Assembly (NCBI GenBank): GCA_902592985.1
Contig: CACJGR010000003.1
Coordinates: 1-64,000 of the forward strand
Length of the DNA stretch: 64,000 bases
Reading direction: 5' to 3'
Origin: an uncultured Pelagibacteraceae bacterium
GTDB lineage: Bacteria > Pseudomonadota > Alphaproteobacteria > Pelagibacterales > Pelagibacteraceae
Every line of letters starts with the position of its first letter. Position 1 is the first letter of the stretch. A program made the translations under genes and the position numbers. The notes beneath the pieces were generated by a model that did not search any database, was not told where the DNA came from, and was given only the letters and a program-made list of their open reading frames with translations. Of the stretch, positions 41,052-50,299 are shown piece by piece.

Positions 41052-41612
41052 ATGAAAAAAATTATAGCTGGTGTTGATGAGGTAGGCAGAGGAAGTCTTA
41101 TTGGACCAGTATATGCTGCCGCGGTAATCCTAAAAGAAAAAATAAACACTAAATTATTAAAAGATTCAAAATTAATATCTAAACAAGATAGAGAAAAGCT
41201 AAATATTTATATAAAAAAAAATTCTTATTGGTCTATTGGTAAAGCTTCAGTTGAAGAAATAGAAAAGTTAAATATCTTAAATGCTAGTTTATTGGCTATG
41301 AAAAGAGCAATCAAAAAACTTCGTAAAAAACCTAATCTAGTAATTATTGATGGAAACAAAATTCCAAAAATAAAAAATTATAATTTAAAATCTATAGTTA
41401 GGGCTGACCAAAAAATTCCTTCTGTTTCGGCAGCATCAATAATAGCTAAGGTTTCTAGAGATAGATTTATTACAAAATTATCAAAAAAATTTAAAAATTA
41501 TGGTTGGGAAACTAATTATGGATATGGAACTAAAAAACATTTGTCTGCATTAAAAAAACTTGGATCAACCAATTACCATAGAAAAACATTTGCTCCTTTA
41601 CACAAGATATAG
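41052..41612 (+). CDS. rnhB: Ribonuclease HII
   Basis: A 186-residue enzyme that cuts RNA in RNA/DNA hybrids and removes single ribonucleotides. The D-E pair in IAGVDEVGRG (D9, E10), the later aspartate in VIIDGN, and D in VRADQKIPSVSAASIIAKVSRD (around residues 117-138) give the full catalytic set. It is somewhat short at the C-terminus but includes the conserved NYGYGTKKH segment. Confidence 0.95.
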   Translation: MKKIIAGVDEVGRGSLIGPVYAAAVILKEKINTKLLKDSKLISKQDREKLNIYIKKNSYWSIGKASVEEIEKLNILNASLLAMKRAIKKLRKKPNLVIIDGNKIPKIKNYNLKSIVRADQKIPSVSAASIIAKVSRDRFITKLSKKFKNYGWETNYGYGTKKHLSALKKLGSTNYHRKTFAPLHKI

Positions 41613-41663
41613 TTACTATAAAAATTTATAACACAAATTGAAACCTTTTAATTCAATCTCAGG

Positions 41664-41692
41664 TTGACCATAGAATCCATTTGGAGTCTAAT
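41664..41692 (+). promoter_or_regulatory. Putative ccrM promoter
   Basis: TTGACC (41664-41669) and TCTAAT (41687-41692) are separated by 17 bases, a good sigma-70 layout in the 92-base gap before ccrM. The predicted transcript would begin about six bases before the ATG, so the message would be nearly leaderless; no ribosome binding site is visible. Two GANTC sites lie inside the promoter. Confidence 0.5.
41673..41688 (+). promoter_or_regulatory. Two GANTC (CcrM) sites in the ccrM promoter
   Basis: GAATC at 41673-41677 and GAGTC at 41684-41688. The first is in the spacer and the second overlaps the -10 box. GANTC is the sequence methylated by CcrM, so methylation could feed back on its own transcription. 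Confidence 0.6.
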
Positions 41693-41704
41693 TAGATTTT
41701 ACAA

Positions 41705-42775
41705 ATGGAAGATAATTTCAAAAATAAAATTATCAATGGCGATAGCATTAAGGAGTTAAAAAAAATTCCTAACGAAACCTTTGATTTAATTTTTGCAGAT
41801 CCTCCTTACAATCTTCAATTAAAAAATAAATTAACTAGGCCAGATAGATCCAAAGTTAATGCTGTAGATGATAAATGGGATCAATTTAAAAGTTTTAAAA
41901 AATATGATGAATTTACTTCGAAATGGTTAAAGGAATGTAGAAGAATTTTAAAAAAAAATGGTACTCTTTGGGTAATTGGAAGTTATCACAATATTTTTAG
42001 ATTAGGTACTGCTATACAAGATTTTGGATTTTGGATTTTAAATGATGTTATTTGGAACAAAAATAATCCCATGCCAAATTTTAGAGGTACAAGATTTACC
42101 AATGCACATGAAACATTGATTTGGGCATCTAAAGAACAAAAATCAAAATATACTTTTAACTACCAGTCTCTAAAATGTTTAAATGACGATCTTCAAATGA
42201 GATCCAATTGGAACCTGCCAATATGTAACGGAACAGAAAGATTAAAAAAAAATGGTAAAAAAGTTCATTCTACTCAAAAACCAGAGGCATTGTTGCATAG
42301 AGTATTGCTAGCTTCTTCCAATAGAGGTGATATGATTTTAGATCCTTTTCTTGGATCAGGAACTACAGCTACAGTAGCAAAAAAACTAAGAAGAAATTAT
42401 TACGGTATTGAGAAAGAAATAAAATATTTCAGGGCTGCAGAAGAAAGATTAAAAAAAACAAAACCGATTGAAGATGACTTCTTAGATACATTAAAAAATA
42501 ATAGATCTAAACCAAGAATACCTTTTGGATCTTTAGTTGAACTTGGAATTATAAACCCAGGTACAAATATTTTTGATCAAAAAAAGAAAATAAATGCAAA
42601 AATAATGGCTGATGGCAGCATTAAACACAGCAAAGTAGAAGGTTCAATCCACAAAGTTGCAGCAACAATTTTGGGGACAGAAAGCTGTAATGGATGGACA
42701 TACTGGTATTATAATATGAATGGATCGATGGTGCCTATAGATAATTTGAGGCAAAGATTAATCTCTAGTAATTAA
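41705..42775 (+). CDS. ccrM: Cell-cycle DNA adenine methyltransferase CcrM
   Basis: A 356-residue beta-class N6-adenine methyltransferase. The catalytic DPPY is at residues 32-35, the target-recognition region follows, the SAM-binding [10 protein letters not shown] is near residue 217, and the C-terminal RAMA-type domain, specific to CcrM, is seen from about residue 260 ([14 protein letters not shown], then [14 protein letters not shown] strand, [11 protein letters not shown]). CcrM methylates GANTC after replication and ties gene expression to the cell cycle in alphaproteobacteria. No restriction enzyme is nearby. Confidence 0.96.
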   Translation: MEDNFKNKIINGDSIKELKKIPNETFDLIFADPPYNLQLKNKLTRPDRSKVNAVDDKWDQFKSFKKYDEFTSKWLKECRRILKKNGTLWVIGSYHNIFRLGTAIQDFGFWILNDVIWNKNNPMPNFRGTRFTNAHETLIWASKEQKSKYTFNYQSLKCLNDDLQMRSNWNLPICNGTERLKKNGKKVHSTQKPEALLHRVLLASSNRGDMILDPFLGSGTTATVAKKLRRNYYGIEKEIKYFRAAEERLKKTKPIEDDFLDTLKNNRSKPRIPFGSLVELGIINPGTNIFDQKKKINAKIMADGSIKHSKVEGSIHKVAATILGTESCNGWTYWYYNMNGSMVPIDNLRQRLISSN

Positions 42776-43926
42776 TTTTTATAAATTTTTCCCAAGTAAT
42801 TATCAATAAATTTTTTATTTTTAACTAACTGTTTTATAATTAAGTCTCTAAAAAAAGTCATAAAAGGATTAGATAAATGAAATGTAAAGTAATTAAATTT
42901 AGATCTTCTATTAATCATTTTTATTCTTTTAATTCTTTGATTGGTAAATTCATCAATGCCGTTTTTGAAACTCTCATATAATTCAAAAGCAGCTTCAATA
43001 GATTGGGAAGCACCTTGAGCAAATGTTGGTAGAAATGTAAAGAAAGCGTCTCCTATTAAAAAAATATTTTTTTGTTTTGGTGTAAAAATTTTCTGACTAA
43101 TAAATATAGGAAAACATCTAATATTTTTTAGATTATCTAAAATATTTTGATCAATTTGATTTGATAAATTAGATATAATCGAAGATAAAAAATTTTTATC
43201 ATCAAATAATGAATAACCTTCTAGTTGATCTTCACTTAGATTTTTTCTCAATATACCAATAAAATTAAGTGTATTGCCTTTGTTCACAGGATATATCACT
43301 GAGTGAAAATTAGACCCCAAAAATAATGAAATATTGCTGGAATCAATACTATTTTTAATATCTTCCTTATTAATAGTGCCTCTAATTGCAATAGCATTAA
43401 AATATTTAGGCTTAATATCTCTATTTAATATTAACGATTTTGTAGAAGAAAAAATACCATCTGAAATGACCAAATAATCACATCTAGCTGAAGATTTATC
43501 TTCAAAAGTTAAATTAATATTTTCAGTAGTAGAATTAATTTTACTAACTATTTTATTATACTGCATTAAATTACTTGGAAGTTTTTCTTTTAAAAATTTA
43601 ACTAAAATTGATCTCTGCAGCGTCGTATATTTTGCTTCTTCAGTATTAAACTTAGATATATCCAAATCACATATTTTATTTTTTTTTAATAATGAATAAA
43701 AATCTATTTTTTTAGGATTAAATTGGTGCGCTGAATTTAAATTTTGAAAGCCAATTTTATTAAGCAATTTAATACTATTAACTGAAAGCTGTATTCCGTA
43801 ACCTTCTTCTAAATTAATTGAATTATTTTTTTCATAAATTGTAGTTTCATAATTGGAACTTTGCCGTAATAGACTTGCAAAAAATAAACCTGAAATACCA
43901 GCTCCTATTATTGCAACTTTTTTCAT
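42772..43926 (-). CDS. FAD-dependent aromatic monooxygenase (UbiH/salicylate hydroxylase type)
   Basis: A 384-residue flavoprotein. The dinucleotide motif is [18 protein letters not shown] at the N-terminus, a short DG motif is seen as VISDGIFS, and the second FAD motif is [25 protein letters not shown]. The family hydroxylates aromatic rings with NAD(P)H. It could be a ubiquinone-pathway hydroxylase or a degradative enzyme; the context (mutY on the same strand, four-base overlap) does not decide. Confidence 0.8.
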   Translation of the reverse strand: MKKVAIIGAGISGLFFASLLRQSSNYETTIYEKNNSINLEEGYGIQLSVNSIKLLNKIGFQNLNSAHQFNPKKIDFYSLLKKNKICDLDISKFNTEEAKYTTLQRSILVKFLKEKLPSNLMQYNKIVSKINSTTENINLTFEDKSSARCDYLVISDGIFSSTKSLILNRDIKPKYFNAIAIRGTINKEDIKNSIDSSNISLFLGSNFHSVIYPVNKGNTLNFIGILRKNLSEDQLEGYSLFDDKNFLSSIISNLSNQIDQNILDNLKNIRCFPIFISQKIFTPKQKNIFLIGDAFFTFLPTFAQGASQSIEAAFELYESFKNGIDEFTNQRIKRIKMINRRSKFNYFTFHLSNPFMTFFRDLIIKQLVKNKKFIDNYLGKIYKN

Positions 43927-44906
43927 AAATATTTGTCTAACGAAGAAAAAATTTTTTTTGTAAACGTTGGCAATGTATAACTGCTAAACTTTGCTTGTTC
44001 AATCCAAGAACTGTTTGCAATGCTACTAGTTCTTTTCATTACTTTAATATTTATATTCATATTCATATTGGACATTTTAAAATTTAATGATTTTTTTAAA
44101 CTTTTGGGTTTAGAAATTTCTTCCATTGGAAATATTTTTAAATTTTTTAAAAAATTAAATTTAGTATTTTTAATTAGCAAAATTTTATTTCCTTTTGTAA
44201 AAATTTTTACTGCATAAAATTTATCAATTTTTTTGTTACTTTTAACAGCAATTTCAAAATCTTGTTTTTTATAAGATTTACAATTTTTAGTTAATGGACA
44301 TTTTTTGCAAAGTGGCTTTTTTGGTTTGCAGATAAGAGCTCCTAGTTCCATTATAGCTTGTGCATAATCACCTGCTCTATCGGAAGTTCCTAAAAAATTT
44401 TTTTTTTTTATGAGGTTTTCTTTACTAATTTCTGTTTTAGATTTTAAGTTAAATAATCTTTTAACAACTCTTTCAACATTTCCATCCATGGGTAAGTAAG
44501 GTTTATTAAATGCAATAGCCAATATGGCCCTGGCCGTATATTCTCCTATTCCAGGGAGTTTTTTTAGCTCATCTAAAGTAATTGGCAATTTTTTTTTATA
44601 CTGACTAATTACTATTTTTGCCGTTTTTTTTAAATTTTTTGCCCTTGAATAATATCCGAGACCTTCCCAGTATTTTAATAATTTTTTTTCATTAATTTTT
44701 GCAAGAGAAACTAAATTTGGAATATTTTTTATAAAATTATTAAAATATGGAATTACAGTTGCAACTTGTGTTTGTTGCAACATAAATTCACTAACTAAAG
44801 TGAAATATTCTCTTTTTTTTTGAGAACATTTTTTTCTCCAAGGCAAAATCCTTTTATTATTATCATACCAATCAAGAATTTTTTTTGTTAATATTAGATT
44901 ATTCAT
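43923..44906 (-). CDS. mutY: Adenine DNA glycosylase MutY
   Basis: A 327-residue enzyme that removes adenine opposite 8-oxoguanine. The start chosen is ATG 44906, which gives the family N-terminus (ILDWYDNNKRILPWR). The helix-hairpin-helix (LPGIGEYTARAILAIAF), the catalytic aspartate segment (MDGNVERV) and the Fe-S loop with four cysteines (C-x6-C-x2-C-x5-C) are present; a reduced NUDIX-like C-terminal domain follows. Its start codon directly abuts the divergent start of the DUF721 gene. Confidence 0.95.
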   Translation of the reverse strand: MNNLILTKKILDWYDNNKRILPWRKKCSQKKREYFTLVSEFMLQQTQVATVIPYFNNFIKNIPNLVSLAKINEKKLLKYWEGLGYYSRAKNLKKTAKIVISQYKKKLPITLDELKKLPGIGEYTARAILAIAFNKPYLPMDGNVERVVKRLFNLKSKTEISKENLIKKKNFLGTSDRAGDYAQAIMELGALICKPKKPLCKKCPLTKNCKSYKKQDFEIAVKSNKKIDKFYAVKIFTKGNKILLIKNTKFNFLKNLKIFPMEEISKPKSLKKSLNFKMSNMNMNINIKVMKRTSSIANSSWIEQAKFSSYTLPTFTKKIFSSLDKYL

Positions 44907-45392
44907 ATGCGATCTAGAAATAATACTAAGCAGAGAAACAGAGTCATTCAAGGCTTAAGATCTTTTAAATATACTTTGCCAAAAAATATTAAAAGAATAA
45001 TTATAAAAAAAGGTCATATATTTTCCGAAACTTTAAATAACTGGAAATACATAGTTGGGGATGATTTGTTTAGAGTTTGTTACCCAAAATCATTTAAAAA
45101 TTCTAATAAATTAGGCGCTAGCTATTTACTTGTTATGGTAAAAAGGGGTCATGAAGTGGATATGGAGTACTCAAAAAAACGAATATTAGATAAAATGAAT
45201 AGCTACTTTGGTTATTCAGTTGTAAAAAAACTAAAACTTGTAAGCTTTGATGATAATCAAACTAATTTTAAAAAAACTAAAATTAATCATAATGCGACAA
45301 ATAGCAAATATATGAATAAAATTATTGATATTAAGAATGACAAAATTAAAAAATCATTAATTGAATTAAGTAAATTATTTAAAGAAAAATGA
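44907..45392 (+). CDS. DUF721 (DciA-like) family protein
   Basis: A 161-residue protein. The core pattern of DUF721 is visible: GLRSF at the start, an IFSETLNNWKYIVGDDLFRVCYPKSF segment spread over about residues 40-67, a beta-rich part (SYLLVMVKRGHEVDMEYSK) and YFGYSVVKKLKLV. Some relatives (DciA) help load the replicative helicase; the alphaproteobacterial form sits between mutY and dsbA/smc, as here. Its ATG touches the mutY ATG on the other strand (CATATG). Confidence 0.78.
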   Translation: MRSRNNTKQRNRVIQGLRSFKYTLPKNIKRIIIKKGHIFSETLNNWKYIVGDDLFRVCYPKSFKNSNKLGASYLLVMVKRGHEVDMEYSKKRILDKMNSYFGYSVVKKLKLVSFDDNQTNFKKTKINHNATNSKYMNKIIDIKNDKIKKSLIELSKLFKEK

Positions 45393-46027
45393 ACAAATTT
45401 ATAAAAGTTTTGTCTAAACCGTGCTTTATAATTCTTTTTTTATTCAGTTTGGGGTGTGATCAAGCTAGCGAAAAAAAATCAGAAAATGATAATTTGAAAA
45501 ATTCTTTTGACGGAATTAACAGAATTTATGAAGGAAAATTAGATTCTAAAGTAACAATTATAACTTACGAATCTTTAACCTGTGGCCACTGTGCAGATTT
45601 TCATACAAATATATATCCTCAATTAAAAAAAGAATTTATTGATGCGGGTCTAGTTAGAATTGAATTCAGACATTTTCCTTTAGATGGGGCGGCATTAAAT
45701 GCTTCAAAAATTGCTCAATGTAGAAATGATGGAAAATCAGATGTATTAAATTTTTTGTTTTCAAATCAGAAAAAATGGGCAATCGGTGAAACTGTAGAAA
45801 CAGCAAATGAAAATTTGAAAAAACTTTTAAAAGATGAAAATATTGTTATTGACTTTGAAAAATGTACAAACAACAAAAAAATTGAAGATTACGTTTTAAA
45901 TGATCGAATCGAAGGAGTTAAAAAATTTAAAGTAAATGCTACTCCTACGATAATAATCAATAATAAAAAGTTTGATAAGTCTCTAAACTATAAAAATTTA
46001 AAAAAATCCATTGAAAAACTGATATAA
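45389..46027 (+). CDS. DsbA-family thiol-disulfide lipoprotein
   Basis: A 212-residue protein with a signal sequence and a lipobox ending at C23 (LFSLGC), a charged linker, and a thioredoxin-like domain with the redox pair C65-G-H-C68 and a cis-proline motif (NATPTIII). It probably forms or shuffles disulfides in the periplasm while anchored to a membrane. A third and fourth cysteine occur near residues 111 and 152. The start shares ATGA with the DUF721 stop; smc follows. Confidence 0.85.
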   Translation: MNKFIKVLSKPCFIILFLFSLGCDQASEKKSENDNLKNSFDGINRIYEGKLDSKVTIITYESLTCGHCADFHTNIYPQLKKEFIDAGLVRIEFRHFPLDGAALNASKIAQCRNDGKSDVLNFLFSNQKKWAIGETVETANENLKKLLKDENIVIDFEKCTNNKKIEDYVLNDRIEGVKKFKVNATPTIIINNKKFDKSLNYKNLKKSIEKLI

Positions 46028-46035
46028 GTTTATTC

Positions 46036-48432
46036 ATGGAGTTTAAAAAAATCCAACTTAATGGTTTTAAATCATTTGCAGAAAAGACCGACTTTTTAAT
46101 TGAAAAGGGTCTAACAGGGATAGTTGGACCTAACGGCTGTGGAAAATCTAATATTGTAGAATCTTTAAGATGGGTTATGGGAGAAACTTCAGCAAAAAGT
46201 ATGAGAGGTTCTGGAATGGAAGATGTAATTTTTTCAGGAACTTCAAATAAACCTTCTAAAAATATTGCAGAAGTTTCAATAAATATAAATAATGAAACCA
46301 AAGATGGTCCAATGCAATATAAAAATTTAGAACAAGTAGAAATTAGAAGAAAAATTGAAAAAGATAAAGGATCAAAGTTCTATATTAATCATAAAGAAGT
46401 AAGGGCAAAAGATGCTCAAATGTTTTTTGCTGACTTATCTACAGGGGCTCATTCTCCTTCAATTATAAGCCAAGGCCGTATAGGAGCATTGGTTACCGCT
46501 AAGCCTACCGATCGAAGAGCTATTTTAGAAGAGGCAGCAGGAATTGCTGGCCTTCATGTTAGAAGACATGAAGCAGAGTTACGATTAAACGCAGCTGAAA
46601 ACAACCTAAAGAGAGCTGATGAACTAAGAAGACAGCAAGAAAAACAATTAATAAATCTTCAAAAACAAGCAGAAGAAGCTACAAAATATAAAATTATTTC
46701 AGAAGAAATTAAAAAAATTGAAGCTGGATTATATTATTTAAGACTTAAAGACATTGATAATGAAATTAAATTGGAAAATGAAATTAACAACGAAGCAGAA
46801 AATGAGGTAAGTGGATTTAATGAACAAATAAACAACTTTGAAAATTTAATTAAAAATGAATTAGAAAAAGTTTCTCCATTAAGAGAAAAAAATATTGAAA
46901 ATCTATCAAGATTGCAACGTTTAAACCTTGAACTTCAAAATTTAGATGAACAAAATGAACGAACACAAACTGAAATAGAAAACATTAAGAAATCTTTAAA
47001 TACTATTGAAGAAGATGGTGACAGGGAAAAAAGTATTATAGTCGACGCAACTTCCAACGAAAAAAGATTAAAAGAAGAAAAAAACGAATTAATAGAAATT
47101 GATTCAAAATACTATGACACAGAAAAGAAATCTAACGAAGACTTAGATGCTACAAAAAATAGATTAAAGGTTGAGATAGATAAAGTAAAGGAATTGATAA
47201 ACGCTAAAAAAAATAATGAAGCAATAACTATTCTTGATAACTGTAAAATAATCATAGAAGCATACGCGGATAGTTACAGTAAAAATCAAAATATAAAAAA
47301 TGAGTCAATAAAAAGAAAACAAAGAATTAGCACAATTGAAACAGAAATAGAAAGCTGGAAAAATTTGCTTATTAATTCAGAAAAAATGATCATAGAATTA
47401 ACTGATAGAAAAAAAGTATTATCAAATCAATTAAATGAACTTGAAAAACAACCTCAGATACAAGCAGAAAAAAAAGGTCAAATTTCTGAAAATTTACGAA
47501 TTTCTGAAAAAGAAAAAAATGAAAATGAAGTTATAATTGAAGAAATAGATAAAAAAATTAATTCTTTAAGATCTGAATTAAATGAAACGCAAGAAAAAAC
47601 GATCCAAATTAGAGAAAGAAAAGCTAGTTCTGGGGCAACAATTGATGGATTAAAAAAAAGAAAAGATGATCTTTTAGAAAGAGTTGAAACTGAGCTAAAT
47701 CTAAATGAAAATAATATTCTTAAATTTTCAAATCTTAATCAAGTTGAAAATTTACCCGATGCAGTCACACAAGAAGAGTTGCTGGATAAAAAAAAAAGAG
47801 AAAGAGAAAAATTAGGATCTGTAAATCTTCGAGCTGATGAGGAAACTAGCAAGTATGAAGCGGAAATTAAAAAAATGGGACAAGACAGACATGATTTAGT
47901 GGCAGCAATCATTAAATTAAAAGAAAGCATTAATGAACTAAATCAAAAAGGAAGGGAAAAACTTTTAGAAGCATTTGAAAAAGTAAATAGAAAATTTAAT
48001 GAAGTATATACAAAGTTATTTAACGGAGGGAATGCTAAATTAGAACTGATAGATTCAGATGATCCACTTGAAGCAGGATTAGAAATGCTAGTAAGTCCTC
48101 CAGGAAAAAGACTACAATCTATAACTTTGTTATCAGGTGGTGAACAAGCTTTAACAGCATTATCACTAATATTTGCAGTTTTTTTAACAAACCCATCACC
48201 AATATGTGTACTTGATGAAGTTGACGCTCCATTAGATGATGCAAACGTAACTAGATTTTGCAATCTGTTAGATGAATTAACCAAAATTACTAGTACACGT
48301 TTTATAATTGTTACACATCATGCTTTAACTATGTCCAAAATGGATAGATTGTATGGGGTAACTATGCCAGAAAAAGGAATTAGTCAGCTAGTTGCAGTTG
48401 ATTTGCAAAAAGCTGAAAGTATGGTGGCGTAA
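46036..48432 (+). CDS. smc: Short SMC chromosome-segregation ATPase
   Basis: A 798-residue SMC protein, about 350 residues shorter than usual. The N-terminal head carries Walker A GPNGCGKSN at 31-39; the C-terminal head carries the signature LLSGGEQ at 698-704 and Walker B with the catalytic glutamate (VLDEVDAPLDD) at about 725-735. Between them, residues 180 to about 640 are coiled coil with no glycine-rich hinge domain visible in the middle (around 385-420). It organises the chromosome with kleisin partners not in this window. mutY/DUF721/dsbA/smc is the usual alphaproteobacterial order. Confidence 0.93.
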   Translation: MEFKKIQLNGFKSFAEKTDFLIEKGLTGIVGPNGCGKSNIVESLRWVMGETSAKSMRGSGMEDVIFSGTSNKPSKNIAEVSININNETKDGPMQYKNLEQVEIRRKIEKDKGSKFYINHKEVRAKDAQMFFADLSTGAHSPSIISQGRIGALVTAKPTDRRAILEEAAGIAGLHVRRHEAELRLNAAENNLKRADELRRQQEKQLINLQKQAEEATKYKIISEEIKKIEAGLYYLRLKDIDNEIKLENEINNEAENEVSGFNEQINNFENLIKNELEKVSPLREKNIENLSRLQRLNLELQNLDEQNERTQTEIENIKKSLNTIEEDGDREKSIIVDATSNEKRLKEEKNELIEIDSKYYDTEKKSNEDLDATKNRLKVEIDKVKELINAKKNNEAITILDNCKIIIEAYADSYSKNQNIKNESIKRKQRISTIETEIESWKNLLINSEKMIIELTDRKKVLSNQLNELEKQPQIQAEKKGQISENLRISEKEKNENEVIIEEIDKKINSLRSELNETQEKTIQIRERKASSGATIDGLKKRKDDLLERVETELNLNENNILKFSNLNQVENLPDAVTQEELLDKKKREREKLGSVNLRADEETSKYEAEIKKMGQDRHDLVAAIIKLKESINELNQKGREKLLEAFEKVNRKFNEVYTKLFNGGNAKLELIDSDDPLEAGLEMLVSPPGKRLQSITLLSGGEQALTALSLIFAVFLTNPSPICVLDEVDAPLDDANVTRFCNLLDELTKITSTRFIIVTHHALTMSKMDRLYGVTMPEKGISQLVAVDLQKAESMVA

Positions 48433-48439
48433 AAATTCA

Positions 48440-48715
48440 ATGCCAAAAAATACATTCAAAACTCGCTTAGAAATTGCAAAAAACAAGCTTTTAAAGAAAA
48501 AACTTTATCAAGACAATCAACCTACATCTTCCTTGGGAACAGCCTTTAAAATGAGCACAGAATTAGTGGCTCACGTAGCAGTTGGGACAATTATTGGGTT
48601 TATTTTAGATAAGACCTTTGGTACTAAACCTTGGTTAATATTAATATTTTTTTTCGTAGGTGTGGTTGCGGGTATTATAAATGTCTTCAAATCTGCGAAA
48701 AACATGCAAAAATAA
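48440..48715 (+). CDS. atpI: AtpI/AtpZ-like ATP synthase accessory membrane protein
   Basis: A 91-residue protein from ATG 48440, seven bases after smc. After a basic N-terminus it has two membrane helices (LVAHVAVGTIIGFILD and WLILIFFFVGVVAGIINVF) with the family pattern of ATP synthase protein I. AtpI-type proteins help assemble the c-ring or supply magnesium. It opens the Fo gene cluster. Confidence 0.85.
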   Translation: MPKNTFKTRLEIAKNKLLKKKLYQDNQPTSSLGTAFKMSTELVAHVAVGTIIGFILDKTFGTKPWLILIFFFVGVVAGIINVFKSAKNMQK

Positions 48716-48721
48716 AAAACT

Positions 48722-49456
48722 ATGGCAACAAATCCAATGCACCAATTTGAGGTATATAGAATTGGTCCTGAAATTAAATTAGGAGAGATTGATATATCTT
48801 TTACTAATGCCAGCTTATTTATGGTAATTAGTTCAATTGCTATTTTATTAGTTTTCAATCTTGGAACAAAAAAAAATTCCTTAATACCAAGTAAAATCCA
48901 ACTACTAGCTGAACTTAGTTACACATTTGTCTCAAAAATGATAAGTGATACAGCTGGATCAAAAGCAAAGCCATATTTTTCGTTTATCTTTTCACTTTTT
49001 ATGTTTGTACTATTTTGCAATATGTTTGGAATGATTCCTTACACATTTACAGTTACTAGCCACATTATTGTAACTTTTATGTTGGCAGCTTTTATTTTTA
49101 TTGGAGTTACAATTATTGGTTTTATGAAACATGGAATCGGTTATTTAAAATTGTTTGTTCCTAGCGGGGTGCCAATTGTATTATTGCCACTAATTGTGGT
49201 TATTGAAATTATATCATACTTAAGTAGACCGATTAGTCTTTCCGTTCGTTTGTTTGCGAACATGATGGCTGGTCATACTATGATGAAAGTTTTCGGGGGC
49301 TTTGTTATAAGTCTCGGAATAATTGGTGGATGGCTTCCACTGAGTTTTTCGGTTGCTTTAACTGGTTTGGAGATCTTAGTTGCTTTTCTTCAGGCATATG
49401 TTTTTGCAATTTTAACCTGCATCTATCTAAACGATGCATTAAATTTACACCATTAA
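48722..49456 (+). CDS. atpB: ATP synthase Fo subunit a
   Basis: A 244-residue membrane subunit forming the two proton half-channels. The essential arginine is in SVRLFANMMAGHTMM, and the last helices (LTGLEILVAFLQAYVFAILTCIYLNDAL) contain the conserved Glu and Gln residues. Start and length are typical. It is followed by the c-subunit gene. Confidence 0.96.
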   Translation: MATNPMHQFEVYRIGPEIKLGEIDISFTNASLFMVISSIAILLVFNLGTKKNSLIPSKIQLLAELSYTFVSKMISDTAGSKAKPYFSFIFSLFMFVLFCNMFGMIPYTFTVTSHIIVTFMLAAFIFIGVTIIGFMKHGIGYLKLFVPSGVPIVLLPLIVVIEIISYLSRPISLSVRLFANMMAGHTMMKVFGGFVISLGIIGGWLPLSFSVALTGLEILVAFLQAYVFAILTCIYLNDALNLHH

Positions 49457-49463
49457 TTAAAAC

Positions 49464-49470
49464 AAGGAGG
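49464..49470 (+). promoter_or_regulatory. Strong ribosome binding site for atpE
   Basis: AAGGAGG lies five bases before the atpE ATG. It is the only full-strength Shine-Dalgarno sequence I noticed at a gene start in this window, and it fits the need for many c subunits per complex. Confidence 0.85.
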
Positions 49471-49475
49471 ATATA

Positions 49476-49703
49476 ATGGAATTAGAAGCAGCAAAAATGA
49501 TCGGGGCAGGCTTAGCAGCAATTGCTTTGGCCGGCGCGGGTGTTGGTATTGGTATTATTTTTGGTAATTACCTTTCAGGCGCAATGAGGAACCCGTCAGC
49601 AGCTCAAAAACAATTTCCTAATTTATTATTAGGATTTGCTTTAGCAGAAGCTACTGGCTTATTTGGATTGGTAGTTGCATTAATTATTTTATTTGCATTT
49701 TAA
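49476..49703 (+). CDS. atpE: ATP synthase Fo subunit c
   Basis: A 75-residue hairpin of two membrane helices. The polar loop RNPSAAQKQ and the ion-binding carboxylate E58 (FALAEATGLF) are visible, and the first helix has the glycine-rich GAGVGIGI packing motif. It forms the rotating ring. The extra polar residues that mark sodium-binding rings are not evident, so a proton ring is likely. Confidence 0.96.
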   Translation: MELEAAKMIGAGLAAIALAGAGVGIGIIFGNYLSGAMRNPSAAQKQFPNLLLGFALAEATGLFGLVVALIILFAF

Positions 49704-49708
49704 ATTTA

Positions 49709-50299
49709 GTGATTAAAAAAATATTTTTTCAGTTAATATTTTTAAGCTTCCTATTGTTAGGGGAAGCTTTTGCATCTGAAAGTGCGGGTATGCCTCAATT
49801 AAATCCGGAATTTTGGATTTCTCAAATTTTTTGGTTAATACTTACTTTTGGAACATTGTATGTAGTGCTCGCAAAACTCATACTTCCAAAAATAAGTGCC
49901 AATCTTGAAACAAGAAAATCGCAAATATTAGAAAATATTGAGTCTGCAGAAAAGCACAGAGAGGAAAGTGAGCAAAAAATAAAAGAATACGATAAAATTA
50001 TTCAAGATAGCAAAATTGAAGCAAAAAATTATTTTAATAAAGCTCGTGAAAAAATACTTAAAGATATTAATTTAAAAAAAGAAAATTTAGATAAAGAGCT
50101 TAATAAAGAAATTAAAAAAGCTGAAATTGAAATAGAAGACCTAAAAAATAAAGCTCCAGAAAAAATTAATAAAATTGCAATTGAGGTTTCTACGGATTTA
50201 ATTCAACAATTAATAGGTGTTGAAGTAAATAACAGCAGCATATCTGCAATAGTTAATGATCTTTCAAAAAAAGATAAGGATAAATACTATGGCAATTGA
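49709..50299 (+). CDS. atpG: ATP synthase Fo subunit b' (first peripheral-stalk subunit)
   Basis: A 196-residue protein starting at GTG 49709. It has a hydrophobic start that may act as a signal sequence (to about residue 23), then a membrane helix (FWLILTFGTLYVVLAKLILP) and a long charged coiled coil. Having two different b-type genes in tandem, b' then b, is usual for alphaproteobacteria. Subunit b starts inside its last 11 bases. Confidence 0.9.
   Translation: MIKKIFFQLIFLSFLLLGEAFASESAGMPQLNPEFWISQIFWLILTFGTLYVVLAKLILPKISANLETRKSQILENIESAEKHREESEQKIKEYDKIIQDSKIEAKNYFNKAREKILKDINLKKENLDKELNKEIKKAEIEIEDLKNKAPEKINKIAIEVSTDLIQQLIGVEVNNSSISAIVNDLSKKDKDKYYGN

Noticed and set aside
47220..47290. 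A Rad50-type zinc hook in the middle of SMC
   Set aside because: Only a single cysteine (DNC) occurs near the centre; no CxxC is present.
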